Shown one piece after another: positions 36,901 through 51,900 of a stretch of DNA of 64,000 nucleotides. Every line of letters begins with the position of its first letter. The first letter of the stretch is position 1. The stretch is taken from assembly GCA_022316685.1 (NCBI GenBank), contig JAKJHU010000993.1, positions 124,001 through 188,000 of the forward strand. The letters are read 5' to 3'. The notes under the pieces were generated by a model. That model had not been told where the DNA came from and made no database searches. It saw nothing but the letters and a program-made list of their open reading frames with translations. Origin of the DNA: Progne subis subis (taxonomy: Eukaryota; Chordata; Aves; Passeriformes; Hirundinidae). A program made the translations under genes and the position numbers.

Positions 36901-39900
36901 GTGATAACTGTGTTATTGCATGTTTGGCAGAATTTGAAGGAAATTGGATGTTTATATTCTGAGTAGTCTTTATGTATAAAATTAATAGCAACTCTTGAAA
37001 TATTATTAGTACTTACATTTTAGTCATTTTTATCTGCTTCAAAATTAACTTTTTAGAGCAATAACTGATTGTGAATAACTGTTCCCATGTTCGTTATTTG
37101 CCTTGCAGAGCCAGCACAACTGTATCACATTCTATTTTGTTGTGCAGCATTGATAAACTGATCAGTTTAAATTTCTGCTGGAAAGAAATATTGGAAGTTA
37201 CTTTTCCCATGGAGATATAGCTGGGGTCAGAATTTGTCCTACAGAGCATAAATTGATACTGATGATTTGTAAACTGTGGAGACATATTTAATCTACCTCC
37301 ACAAAATACTGCCTCATGGGGGAAAAGAATCAGTTGAAATGTGTAAAGTCTTTTCCCACAAACCCCCTACTTTTCTTCTCCAATATGCTCACTTCAGTTA
37401 TTCCAGGCAGCTCTTTGTTTTTTCAGTTGCAGTTAACTCTCAACTGTTTTAGAATTTAATGTTAGTAGCTCAGGCCATGTGAACATGATTGTACTGCCTC
37501 CAGAAGCAAGTCTGATCCATAAGCAGAACAACTCAAAAACATGAACTGTTATTACTTTTAACACTTGAACCACCTCTGTGCAGAAGTTTTCAAAAGTGGA
37601 GGCCCTCTAGGGTGCAGTGCAGAGCATTAGTATCACCTCTCACTCAATATTGGTTTCATTAGTTCTGAGCCTGGGCTGACTATTGACTATATCCTGGTAT
37701 GTTTCCTATTCTTCTCAATAAACTGGGGTTGTGGAAAGAATTTGTCAATTCTGTTCCAGTTCTGTCTGAATGCTTGAAGCCATTTTGCTCAGAAACAACC
37801 CTCTATACAGTCATACCTCTCTAAACTTCAGGAGGCTTTGGTAGAGATGCAGAGATGTCAGGGCTGTTATATGCAAGTTCACATGAATAATAAATCCTTC
37901 AAGTCTAGAATTTAATGTTTTGGAGCCATTTTGATCTTCATAGCAAAGTCTGCATTAGACATCTCTTTGCTTTCCTGTTACCTTAGATAATGGAGAGTTG
38001 GCTGATTTCATGGATGAAATTACCTCCTTTCTCCATATCCTTTTTCTATTACATCTTAGCATTCTTTGCCCTTCAGGACTATATTTGAAAACAAAGAAAT
38101 CTTCATTCTCCTCTACACACACATTTTATTTCCACCAAGTTTCTGGTTTTGTATTGAACATTTATCCCAGTTTTTCAACATTCAGTTGTGCAAGGCTTTT
38201 TGGTCCTGACTGAAAACTGATTTTAATAACCTTCTGTGGTATATACTTGCTGCCTGGCCCAGGATTGTGACTCCAGCTTTCTCCTTTACACTGAATCTCC
38301 TGCAATATATATCAAGACAAAATTTTAGTTGTCTTGGCAAAACAGAATATCTTTAAGTAACTAGGTTACCAAGTCTCATTGGAACTCACTGTGTTAGATG
38401 GGCAAAGCGATCACTGAATTGGAACATGGACACCTAATAATAATCAGAATTTAGACAACCTTAGTGTTCTATTATAAGAGAATGCAACTTGTTTTGATTT
38501 GTTCTACTTTCCTGACTTTGTATAAAATGACAAATGCCCTGTAAAATTTTATTTTTAAATGTTTGCTCATCTTTCTCATTTTTAGGTACTTTTTTCATGT
38601 AGTTCAAAAGAAATTGTTAGAATAATGCCATAACAGATTTTTATATGATAGTTTTAGAGTGTTTGCTTGTTTTACAGAACATCTATATGATAGTGTTTTA
38701 CTTGCAAATGTATAATTTTGAGCTATTAAAAGTAGAATTTTTGTCCTTATAATGAAAATGCATTTTATTTCTAGCTTCTCGTAAAAGACATAAAAAGGAT
38801 AGAGATGAAGCTTGGGAGTATGAAGAACATGATAGAAGAAGTTCTGGTGACCATAGGAGAAGTGGTTATTGTCATGAAGGAAGGAGGACTTCTGGTAGTG
38901 GCCGTTATCGTAATCGCAGTCCCAATGATTCTGAGATGGATGATTATTCTCCTCTTCCTAGCCTCAGTGAGGGTAACTGATTTTTTAAAAAAAAATAATT
39001 TCTTCCATAATACTAGTGCATTTTTAAAGGATATGTTAAACATTTTAAATAAACATCTTTACATGCACTATTGAATATAAGCAAAAAAAGTGTAAACAAT
39101 CCTTTATTCTCTTAATTAGTAGCTAGAAAAATGAAGAAAAAAGAAAAACAAAAGAAGAGAAAAGCTTATGAACCTAAACTAACACCTGAAGGTAATTTTT
39201 AAATATTTATTTTCTATAGTATGTATTTTCTGGTTTGTATATAAAATATTTATAGATACATTTTTTTTTTCACCAGAAATGATGGATTCTTCTACTTTCA
39301 AAAGATTTGCTGCTTCAATAGAGAATATTTTGGAAAATTTAGAAGACATGGATTTTACAGCTTTTGGTAATATAGCAAAAATTTTCAAAATGCTTCACCC
39401 AATTAAAAACACAAGAAAGGAATTTGCATCTCTGTATTTTCAAACTTCCTTCTTTGTGATTTAATAGCCTGTGAAACACACTGCACTATACTGCATTTAT
39501 ATGGCTTCTACCTTTAGTGGAAGCCTTTACCTTTCCAATTACATTTGCTACTACAGGAAGAATATTCTCCTTCCTCCCTCCCTGCAGAATCCAAAAGTCA
39601 AAAAAATCACAATGAGACAAATAATAGTCCCTTGGAGTGGAAAGGATACCTCTTTGGGACATCATTAGGGTATCTTCTGTCAAACGCATCTTTGTAAAGA
39701 ATGCTAACCTATGATGGCTGGATGCCAAGCACCCACCAAAGCCTCTCTCTCACTCCCCTCCGCAGCTGGACAGGGGAGAGAAAATTTAACAAAGGGTTCA
39801 TGGGTTGAGATAAGGACCCAGAGAGATCACTCATCAAATACCATCACGGGCAAAACAGGCTTAAATTAGAGATATTAATTGAATTTATTGCTAATAAAAT

Positions 39901-42900
39901 CAGAGCAGAATAATGAGAAATAAAATAAGACCTTAAAAACACCTTTCCCCCACTTTCTCAGCTCTGCCTCCTCCCTCCCAGTGGCACAGGGAAAGAGGAA
40001 TGGGGTTTATGGTCAGTTCATCACCCATTGTTCCTGCCACTTCTTAGGGAGAGGAGTTGGAGTCCTTCCCCTGCTCCAGCATGGGGTTCCTCCCAAGGGC
40101 TACAGTTCTCCACAAACTGCTGCAACATGGAGCACTCTTACATGAGGTTGGTTTCAGGCGCAGCCTGCTCTAGTGTGGGTCCCTCACAGTCACAAGTCCT
40201 ACCAGGAAACCTGCTCCAGTGTGGGCTTCTCTCCCCACAGGTCTGCAGGTCCCTGCCAGGACCCTGCTCTAACACAGGCATCTCATGGGGTCACAGCCTC
40301 CTCTCAGGCATCCCCCTGCTCCAGCATGGGCTCCTACACAGGCTGCAGGTGGATCTCTGCATCCCTGTGGCCTTCCCTGGGCTGCAAGGGCACAGCTGCC
40401 TCACCATGGTCTTTCACCACAGGCTGCAGGGGAATCTCAGCTCTAGCACCCAGAGCACTTCTTGTCCCTCCTTCTGCACTGACCTTGGTGTCTGCAGAGT
40501 TGTTCCTCTCACATATTCTCATCCCAGTCTCCTCTGGCCCCAATTACATCTGTGCAATAACTTTTTTTTGTTCTTAACTACGTTATCCCCAAGGCATCAC
40601 TGCCCTCTCTGATTGACCCAGCCTTGGCCAGTGGCAAGTCCATCCTGGAGCCGGCTGGGATTGACTGTTAGTCATGGGGGAAGCTTCCAGCAGCTTCTCA
40701 CAGAAGCCACCCCTGTAGTCCCTCCACTACCAAAACCTAGACATACACACCAAATACACCAGTAATTTCTGAAGCACATAATTTTGCATCTGTTGTGGCC
40801 TTTGGCCCAACAGAAATTGATTATTCAATTCATCAGCAGAGTGCTTGTTCTCTTATGGATGGGGCACTGAATCACTATATGCTCCTTATCCATTTCAGTA
40901 GAAACTAAGCCAGTTTAGCATGTGTCTGATGAAGTAGTTCAGGTTGATCAACATGACTTTATTTTGAAATGGATAACAGATCATTCGTTAATTTTTTAGA
41001 ACTAGAACAAAGGGAGTAACATAATAAGCAAATCACTACAGCTATGGTGTCTACAAACTTGGATTAAAACTATTTTTAATCTAAGACTTTCAGTCATATT
41101 TAACAAATAGTCGTTTTAACACCACCAAAAGTTGTCATCATCAGATGGAACTATGATATGCTAGCTATTTGGAAAATGAGTTCTTTTTCTTCAGTTGGCT
41201 TTTTCATATTGACTGTAAAATACTGTTTTCCTTGAAGTCTTATTAGAAATGTGATTGTTAATTTTTAATTAATTTATTCTAAGGTGATGATGATGAGATT
41301 CCACAAGAACTGCTACTGGGAAAGCATCAGCTTAGTGAGTTGGGTAGTGAATCTGCAAAAATCAAGGCAATGGGCATTATGGACAAGGTACATCATAGTA
41401 TTTAACTCTTATTAAACATTTAATTTTGTTAAACGTACAAAAACTTGTGCCCCCTCTAATATTCCACCCTCTTCAGGTGTATCTGTGACAAATACTGTGA
41501 ACAGTTGTGCTTCTGCTGAAGTGCTTAAAAAGTTACCACATCTTAACTGTTACTGTCTGAAGCCAAGACATTATTGTTAAATGGTCCTCTGTTAGGGCTG
41601 ACTCAGAGCATTATATGCCAATAGGTAACACATGCTTGAGCAATAAAATCTAATAATTAATCTACTTTCACAAAAGTACATAATTTGCTCCTTACAGCTA
41701 CTGTTGAGCAACCACAGTAAAACAGAACCTGCTGGCAAAATCAAAAAATCCACCCTTGCTGATATATGCCATTAGTGCAATGTAAATATCTGATGTCCAT
41801 CCAGCATCACACTGAGTTGCCCACTACCTTCCTGTCTCCTAAGAGACCTTTCAAACTTAAAAGATTTAATGCTCAAGCTGATAATAAGATTAATTTTTTG
41901 TAGACTGCATATTGTGGTTTCTTTGCCATACTCTTCCCAACTTCTGTTCAAGGGAACTTTCTGTTGGCACAAACTGTTGGTGTCACACCTTTAGATACAG
42001 TATTCTTGCTTTCCTTATCTTCCTAGAACTGTTGGCTTTGGGCAGTCTTGTATTAAATTCTTACTCTACCTCCTCATGACCATTTATTATGTTTATGAAG
42101 TGTCTGTGAAGCCACTTACACAAGTCACTGAAGGGTTTTCTTTAGTCTGAGATTTAGATGTTCTTCATGGCTCTTTCTTTGTTCTCTTTACCTTCCTTTG
42201 TAGCATGGTATTAGCTTGAGTGTTTCTGTTTCCTGATAGTTCTCACCCTTAACCTCTGTTACCTGTTTTTTTCACATACATACTTACATGTATGCATAAA
42301 ATCAGAATTTTGTTGCTTCTAAAGGTGAGCACCAATAGTATCTGGATGAATGAAACTGATTCTCCTGGAGTTTAGCATATTCTATAGATTATTTAATCAC
42401 AATTCTGTAGAACATCAGCAAGTGAATTTGACTTACTTTGTTCAACATGCTAGGTTTTTTTTAAATTAACACAGTTATTGAGAATATGTTTCATTTTTAT
42501 TAGAACTCAAGTATCAGGGAATTTTATTTCTGCTTGTCCATAGAACTTGGATTTTGTCTTAATAAAGATCTATATAGTCAGCTAGAATTTGGGATTGAGA
42601 CTCGGATTTGGTAAGTTTCTGTTTCTAGAAGCAAATGCAAAAGCATATAACTATACAACATTAATTACAGTTATGCAATTTTAAATACATATTTATGTAT
42701 TTTTCTGGTTGAAAATGAAGTTTGCAGTCTTAGAACAAATTTTCACTAGTTTAATTCTATTATCAGCATTCTAAATCATGCTGTGTCAGAAACCTGACAA
42801 ATCAAGATCCAATACTTAGATTGGACTTTTTTTCCGCAATTTGGAAGCCTTTATGTTCCTACAGTTGTTTGATGTGTTTTGTTTCTTGTTTTAGCTCTCA

Positions 42901-45900
42901 ACAGATAAAACAGTAAAAGTCTTGAATATTTTGGAGAAGAATATTCAAGATGGATCCAAGCTTTCCACATTACTTAACCATGTGAGTTTTCAAATTACAT
43001 CTTTTCACACCATTGTGTAGAATAGGGTTTTCTTCACTTGAGTCACATATAGTGATAGTTTCAAATACTGCATGTGTCTGTGAAAGGAATTCCTGATTTC
43101 ATATGTATGTGCTTAAAAGATTGCCAAATTTTAAGATTCGAAGTAAAATTTTATTGTTTATATTATTTCAGTATGTTTTACTATAGTAAACATGTATTCA
43201 GAGCAATTAAGTAATCTTTGGACCTAATTGTAAATATTATAGTTTCATCCTGAAATAGTCATGGTAACTGGTGTAACTTGTACTATTGGACATGTTTTTT
43301 CTACTTTTCTATGTGCCCATAAAACATTCCTTCCACGGTGGAAGAAATATAACAGCTTGTGCTTTTATACAGGCAAGAAAGATTATTTTTCTCTGTACCA
43401 GAGAAGTTATTAAAAATTTCACCTGGTTTTGCTATTAATAACATTATTACGATATTTCAGTAGTGCTGTGTGGTCATAATTAACCTCATGTATGTTTTAT
43501 AATTTGTGCAAACACAGAAATACAGAAATTCCATACCCTGTGCTAAATCTAAATCACAGAATATGCCTAGTTGGAAGGGAACCCTGACCCCCAAGGATGA
43601 CTGAGTCTTTATATATGGTCATATTTAAGACATTTTAAACCCATTGATATAGATGAGTTGGTCTCTGGAGAAAGTTGTATGAGTTTTGTGTGACTTAAGT
43701 CTTTTTCTGTAAGAATTCTCTCTAGTAGCAAAAATTAGACTGATCAAAGCAGCAACTTGTATGTATAGGCCACTGAAGAAAACACTAGATGAATGAGTTT
43801 AGATTTTGATTAAGGTACATCATTCTTAAGTAGAGAATGTGACCGTCTTCCTTCATAGTGCTTCCCAATGATATACAGAAAGCTTCTTTGTGTTTTACCA
43901 GAACACAGCAAGATATTGAAGACCTGTAACTTAGGGTTACAAACCTTTTGCTAGTAAAACAAACATTTGTTGGTTTCTAAACCAAACTATTTTTGTATCA
44001 TAAAGGTAATACTGCATTTTGTATGCATGTGTATGTAACTATATTAAAATAATGTTATATTTTACTTGGTAAGGAAAAGAAAATAACTTCTTGTTCACAC
44101 TATCTTGTTTTTTATTACCTGTTACAGAACAATGACACTGAAGATGAGGAGAGATTATGGAGAGATCTTATTATGGAGAGAGTGACAAAATCTGCTGATG
44201 CTTGTCTTACTGCTATCAATATTATGACATCACCAAATATGCCTAAAGCTGTATATATTGAAGACGTAATAGAAAGAGTTATTCAATACACAAAATTTCA
44301 TTTGCAGAACACTCTCTATCCTCAGTATGACCCTGTGTATAGAGTGGATCCTCATGGTGGTTAGTATGCTAAATTTTTTGCATTTTGTTGTCATATGCAT
44401 ATCTTGAGGTGCAGGTACTCAAGAACGGTTTTAAGAATCTTGGATCCAGAATTCAAAGCAATTATGAAAATATGGAATACTTGCTTTCCAGCTGATTTTA
44501 CTAAATAGTTTCACTTTGGTAAGAAAATTAATTTACAAAGCTGTAGTCATGGACTTGTTTTGAAGACATTTTTTGAGGAAGATGATGAACTTTCTAATAT
44601 CTGATGTGAAATACTGAAAAAAATTAAAGATATGTTTTATTTTCTAGGTGGTGTTTTAAGTTCAAAAGCAAAACGTGCTAAGTGTTCCACCCACAAGCAA
44701 AGAGTTATAGTGATGTTATATAACAAAGTTTGTGATATTGTCAGCAGTTTGTCAGAGTTGCTAGAGATACAGCTTCTCACTGATACAACTATTCTTCAAG
44801 TAAGTTTTATCAGAAAAATTTTTGTCTGAGATTTTTTTTTTCCAGAGACTGTAGTGTAATTGTCTCAATGACATGAAATATGAAACTAGTATGAACTTCT
44901 GAATTATTAACAGCAGTGACTAGTTTGTTCTGTAGTAATGTTCACATCTTAAATGACTTTTGTTGTACACTTAAGAAAAGTTGAATCTGATTGTATTAAA
45001 ATATCCTTTAATAACTTTATTTGTAAACCATATGAATACATGTTGTTGAATACCTTACCTGATGAATGAATAATCTACTTGTGAAAATGCATAAATATCA
45101 GTTTAATAGTCAAATATACTTACAATAACTTCTTTCTGTTGATAGATATCATCTATGGGAATAACACCTTTCTTTGTAGAAAATGTCAGTGAACTACAGC
45201 TATGTGCCATCAAATTAGTGACTGCAGTAAGTAATTTTTAGTTTGCAGTAGTTTAATTTTCTTCCGAGAGTTATTAGGGCATTTACATAGGCTGTATTTT
45301 TCCTGGTAGAGAACTGGAGCTTAGAACTAATTTTATTCTTGCATGTTTTTACAGCTTGGTATCATAATCTAGGAACAATATTAAAGCTACTTGAGCTCAT
45401 CTCATTTGCAAAGTACTCTATAGGAAGAAATCACCTACTTAAGCCAAGGAATTTACCTAATTTTGGTTATGCTGTTTAAAGTGTAAACACAAATCCCTTC
45501 CTCTTACCTGTTCTTTCTTGTCTTAAATCTTAACAATGTGGTTTTTCTTATCTCTTTTAAGATTAGAGTTTATGCAATGGTATAAGCCATAGAACTAGTA
45601 GGATAGTTCTATATAACTATATAATAGAACAAGTCATTTTCCTCTGAAGAGGTGGCTGTGTGAAAAATTCATGGGGCAGATAAAATATTTTTTTCAGGAA
45701 AACTGCAGTGCAACACAGATGTGTTTGTTCAAATGAAAGTTTTTCATCTTTGTAAGGATTATGTACTCCAGTATTTATAAAGGTAATTCTGCTTGAACAA
45801 AAAGAGAGGCCAACTACAATCCTGACCCCATAAATTAAATTAATATTTCATGTCAGGCAAACATCAAAGCTTAGTTTTCTCAAATGTGCTCTAAAACTAT

Positions 45901-48900
45901 ACGTGTTCACGTTTAATGTATATTACCATAGACTTTTGCTCTATGCTGGAGTCTGATAGCTTAGCCTTATACTGTTTGACTTTCAATGTATTGTACTATT
46001 GGCAGAAAAATTTAAAACACATGGTATTTTTAAGAGCTATTACACATTTGAAGATTTTTAAAAAGCTATATTTGAAAAAGGTTTAATGTATTTTATGAAG
46101 AAATGCTTGCTTTGAAAAAACAAAGCAATGCATTTAAAACAAGGTATGCATTAAATATAATTTATTTAAATGTCATGTGAAGAGTATATTTCTATATATA
46201 ATTTTAAAAATCTATTTAAAAAGTGATATTTTATGTAACAATAAATAGTTTTTTTAACAATTCTGTTACTGTTAAATAGGTGTTCTCCAGGTATGAAAAG
46301 CATAGACAGTTAATACTAGAAGAAATTTTCACTTCCCTCGCAAGACTACCAACCAGCAAGAGGAGTTTGAGAAATTTCAGGTGAATTCTGACATACATTG
46401 ATAATTTGTAGACAGACACATTTAGTTTTTTAGATGTAGGATTTTAGGCTTCAATATTAATTTGTTCTTTAAAAATCTGTTACTTCATGAGCTATATTTT
46501 GTTAGAGGATGATATTTCAAAATGTCTACAGTGAGAGCAGAATTGTTTGACAAATGTATTTTGTAATAATCATATTCTTATGCTATCATATTTATGTCTG
46601 CTTCCAAAATGTCTTAGTTTGAAAGACAGGTGTCTGCCAAGGAAGGTGGGAACCTCCCTTGAAATGGAGAATATGACCCCTTTCCCTCCAAATTATTATA
46701 ACTTTGAAATTAAGGGGCTTTCAGCCAAAGATATGGGAAAAGGAATAACAGTTCTTTAGTATATATATGTATAACAAGGCAAACAAACAACAACAATGGT
46801 AACAACATATAGTGGTTTCAGGTTCATCTGTTTCTGTTTGCTAAATTTAGTGTAGTGGTCTTAGTTTTTACTCTCTTTTCCCCCTGTTAGATAGGATCAG
46901 GAGAAGCAAAGCCAGCCCAAACTTAAAGATAAACAAACAAACTTATTAACACACACAAAAAGAAGAAAAGAAAATTTAAAAAAATGAAACTTTAGAACAC
47001 TCTTCTTCCCCCCACAGGTGTTCGCCTTCCCACAAACAACATAAAGAGAGAAAATCTGTGATTTTCAGTTAGTTTCACCATCCTAAAAATACTCTTTCAT
47101 CGGTTCTTTAGGAGAGGAGTCTTTCTTAGTTTACCATGGAATTTTCCCCCACTGACAACCTAGAACAGTTCTCTTGTGGGTCTTAACTCTCACAAAAGCA
47201 GCCGCCTTTGTGAAGTCCCTCCCATTTGCAGTGTCCTAAGCTGCTTATGGGTCATGTCTGATTATTTAGGGTACCATTTAAGGATGCCTTCTCAAGTATA
47301 AAACAAAGTTTCTCTTCTTCTGTCTCTAAAATCATCTTCATATCTAGAACTAGAGATCTCCTTTTTCTTTAGGAGCAAAGGGCTTCATATCACTTTCCTT
47401 CCTTTGAGGCCGTCTCCCCCCAAATAGCATTCATGTTACAGGAAATAGTCCATTCTCCACAGTCTCACCAGAAGAGTTCAGCCAGGCAATGCAACTCCTC
47501 CATCCTTCCTCCAGTTAGTCATTTCTTCTCTCTCTGACTTCATGCCGTGTCTTATCTACGTTTTACTCTGTCCCTTTCTTTTTACTCAAAAGGAGGATTT
47601 GAGTTTTAAAAAGTCTCAATCTGTATCAGGAGAGAGCTAACATTCTTGCCTGGACCTGCAGATGGTCACGTGATCTCTGCCAAGCAGCAGCCTCCAGGAT
47701 TTTCAGAAGCCGCAGGGATGGGGAGGAAAAAACTTCAGGCCAAGAGATCTTAGAGTGGCCTGGCTGGTGGATGCTACCCCCCTCCACCCCTCGGTCCTAT
47801 CTGGGGTGGCCTAGCTTGGGGCTGCTCTTTAGGGCCCCCGGGGGGGGGACACACACGACATCTTACCCAGCCCCAGCCGGCAGAGGGGTTGGCTTTAAAA
47901 GTTCACTAGATGTTAATTGTTAAGCTGCAGCCTCCCCCGGACGCCGATGGGGGGGGCGGGGGGGGGGGGGGGTTGGCGTTGGCAGAGGCACGACCAGGCC
48001 CGGGCCAGCCTTCCCCTATCAGGGGAGGTGGAGGGCCTGGTCGGGCCGCCAGGCCCCGGGGGGCCACACGGCGGACCGGGACCAGCCCTGTTACCTGTTC
48101 GAATGCAAGAAGGAGAAGGGAAAGTTTCCCAAGATCCTCCTGATTTAAGCCTGTGTGTTCCCAGAGGCGTGTCATCTTCCTAATTGGTCAATCAAGCTAT
48201 CACTTTTAAAGCAAGTAACTAATTAATTCTTGCTATCCGTGCTAAACCAGCACACAACAACAAACAAGAGCAGAAAACCCAATAAACAGTCTCTTCCCGC
48301 TCTTTAAGCACTTTCCCCTTTGGTGTAGTTATGGTCACAGCCGGCAGGGGCGTTGGCAGACTCCTGGTGGGCAGGGGGCAGCTGCGATGATTCCCCCACG
48401 TCTGCAGGGGGCGCTCCAGCACGAGCTTGGAGACCACGCGGTTAATGGCGGCTTGACCGAGATGGGAAGGGATGGAAAAAGGGCTTGCTTTACAAACCCC
48501 TCAGGCCAGTCAGTCCCGGTGCCCCAGCAAGATTCTCAGAAGTAGCAACTTGGAACGGCAGGAACAAGCAAAATCCCGGGGTGGTAGATGAGATGTATCC
48601 GAAACTTCGCAGCTGTAGCTGGGAACGCGGGACGTCTCGGCAGGCAGGGGGTGCTGGGCTACAATGTAGCAAAAAACCCGGAGCAGTGCCAAAGAAACGG
48701 CAGGGGGCTGGGCAGCAACAGCCCGGCTCCAGAACACAGCAGGCTCCCTGTGAGGAGAAACGGGCTCGGCGATCCCAGGTTTTCCCCTGAGGTACCCGAG
48801 CAGATGGTGAGGGATCCTTTGTTTGGTGAAGTAGGGTGTAAGTGAAGTCCCAGTGCAATGGCCACTCTTAGGAGCAGAGCTCCACTCACGGTAGAAGAAA

Positions 48901-51900
48901 GGCAGCAGGAGACAGAACCCTGCAGTGGTGATGAATTCTCCTCACAACGACCACAGACTCTCTCCCCCCCAATACCGCGAGCACTAGAGATAGAAGCTGC
49001 ACCCAACCCCTTTCCTACAGCCCAATTCTCGTGGTATCTCTGCCCTTCCCAGAGAAAACCCCAGGTAAAAAGAGAGAGTAGCCAGCTGGACCCCTCCCCT
49101 GATCTGTGGCCACTTCTTTTGTCTCTCTTAAGCACACGGTCGTTATTGTCTCCTAGCAACACATATGGGGTGAAATTCTTTTCGAGAAAGAAAGAAAAGA
49201 AAGAATCCTAAACCCCAACACAAAATAATTGCAATATCTTATCTGTCTCACTAAGTATGTAAATGACTGTAATGTTATTATGAATTCAAAAGTTTTTTTC
49301 TTGGACAATCCTTGGTTCTGTTTATATGGATTTTATATAATGTCAATGCTAAAGCTTAATAGGAAAATTCTGGCTGAATTTCTTTGAAGGTGTTAGGAAA
49401 ATTAATCCAGGAACACCAGCGGTTTATGTCCAAAAAGGAGACAGAGGAGTCCTTTTACTTTATTCGAATAAAGGGAGAGGCCATGGGGCATTTCCCCTGG
49501 GGTCTCTTTTTCGGAGGACCTAGCCTCTTTTTTATCCTAATTTCCCGGACGCATTTCCCTCTCTCTTTCCCCATTGGCTGAGATACCTGAGAGGTACAGA
49601 CTTCTCTAAATGCCTAAGATTCCCCTTTTAATGTATAACCCTCCTAATTTTTAATTCTTGTGGGATTTATGGGGTTTCCCCCATTGTTGCTTTCATCTTT
49701 CAATATTCAATTTCATTCATATCTTCTTTTCCATTCATCAATTGTGAAAAACGCCAATCACTTGTCTTTAAAATTTTGAAAGTTTAATAGTAAATAAGAT
49801 GGTTATAAAAATAGAATTAGAGTAAAAAAATTGAACAATTAGAGTTAGGACAATATGAGACAATAAAAAACAAAGTTACAGACGTCTGGGTGCCTCTCCG
49901 AGCAAAAAAAACTCCGGAGAAGGACCTCTGTTAACAAAGGATTATCTCCCAAAAGCAACAGCCTGCCGAACATTCACACATTTCATACATGATGCATAAA
50001 TTCCATTCAAACAAAGAATTGTCTCTGGTTAGTATCATTTTTTTTTTTTCTTTTAATCTCTATGGCGTCCATAGGGCTGAGCGAGGCAGGAGGAGTTGGT
50101 CTCTTCTGATAAGGAAGTAGTAAATTCTTTTTTCTCTGAAAGATTTACGTTTTCCTGTGGTTGGTACATAAAAACATTTTAACTACAAAACTACATTTAC
50201 TATACTATCAAACTATTAATACAACATTAACAATTAATACAACATAATCCATATAGTAAATATCTTGCATAGAGCCATATAATATGCACTTTTCACATCA
50301 ATCAATAGAATCCTTCCCATTGTTTCTCTTATCTCTCAGTGCTAGTTTTATCTACCAGCAGACCCAGGGCTTGTTTATAAAGACAAATCTTGTCATTCCT
50401 CTCAAAGACATGCTCAGAGCACTCGTTTCATTAAATTAATCTAATACTCCTTTGAATGAGTCTCATTTAGAATCTACTCAGTTCGCTTTAACTGTCTTTT
50501 AAGTGACACAAACCATCAAAAGGGTTTTTAGGCTTGAGGAATATTTGTCTCATCATTGGTAAAATGTGCTTTTTGGGTGGTCAACGACAGCAACCAGTAT
50601 ACTGAATGCCTTAATCCACCTTATAGTTGTGTTGCTTATTTTGGTCAAAATAAGTTTAGTGTTATCTGTTGTAATACTTGTTTGGAATTGGAGGATGCCA
50701 CGGCGATTAGCAGCTTTAACAACACTGTCAAAGGCATATGGCTTGGTCTTGAGAGACACTAGCTGCACGGCTTGGATAGATGAGGAAGACTCTGTATACT
50801 GAGTAAAGGAATTTACTCATTTCAAAGAAGAAGTGGAGAATGAGACATTAAATTTGAAGAATTAGAGATTTTAGGAAAGTTAAGATAATAGTTGCTGAAT
50901 TAGCTGAAGTAAGTAGATAAGCTTTGCTTGCAGTTAACAGAAGCTGGATCTTAGATAAGCTATCCTGGATTGCTTGTCAGCTTTATGTTTATGTAGCCTT
51001 GCTTGTAACAAAAAACCAAAATGCAGTAAATAGGACATAAGATAGCTGCAGACTTCCTGCTTAGAGAACCCATTCAACGCAGGAAACTAGAAGTTCTACC
51101 AAGGATTCATTTATCACAAATGCATTGAAAAGGTAGAAAGGTCAGGATGAGGAAGACTCATTTCCTCATTTTTGGTGACCCCTCCCCAGAATAGACCCCC
51201 GACTCATTTTAAGAAACAAACTATGCATGCTTAATAGCCTTTTTGCCAATTAGCATACAAAGCAAGGAATGGGAGGTGACGGGGTATGAATATGCATTTG
51301 TATTTTGGGTATTCAACACTTTTGTAAATAAGACTTTGTAATTACCTGTGAATTTTGCAGCATATTAGGGAGCTATCCCATGTGCTGCCCAGTCATAATA
51401 AACATACACTTTCTAACTTTAAACTGATAGAAAGTTTTTGTCTGTCACAGTTGGGTATCGATACTAGATCAATACACATATTTCTTTAATAAATCAGCTT
51501 CAGCTGGATTTCAGTGCATCTTCTGAATAATAGTATAGTTTCAGGTTAAATTAGAGAAAGAATCTGACCTGGACTGGATTTTAGCTAAAATTGAGGTTGG
51601 ACACTGCAAATTATTCTAAAACATGTGTTTTTAGTGTTGATTTTGTTCCTTGCTTCCATACATCTGTTCCCTGAAGACAGACAAGATGTCAGTGAAATAG
51701 GTTGTCTGATCCAGGGTGGATGAACAGGAAATATCCAGGAAAAGAAATGAATTGAAACCTTGAAGTTGAATTCAGCAATTCTAATGTTAACATGAGTGCT
51801 TAATCTGAGTATTTCCTATTGTTTTGTTTATAGACATCAGAGAGCTAGTAAATAGGAAGGTGTTAGGCATAGGAGCATAAATGGTAGATACCATCTTTGA

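Noticed and set aside
40028..40612. 194-codon + strand ORF
   Set aside because: Lies inside a recognised LTR, is rich in Ser/Pro/Cys from GC-rich LTR sequence, and has no known domain.
47906..49211. Several overlapping Pro/Gly-rich ORFs on both strands
   Set aside because: They come from low-complexity GC-rich DNA in an LTR composite. Long G/C runs make open frames by chance.
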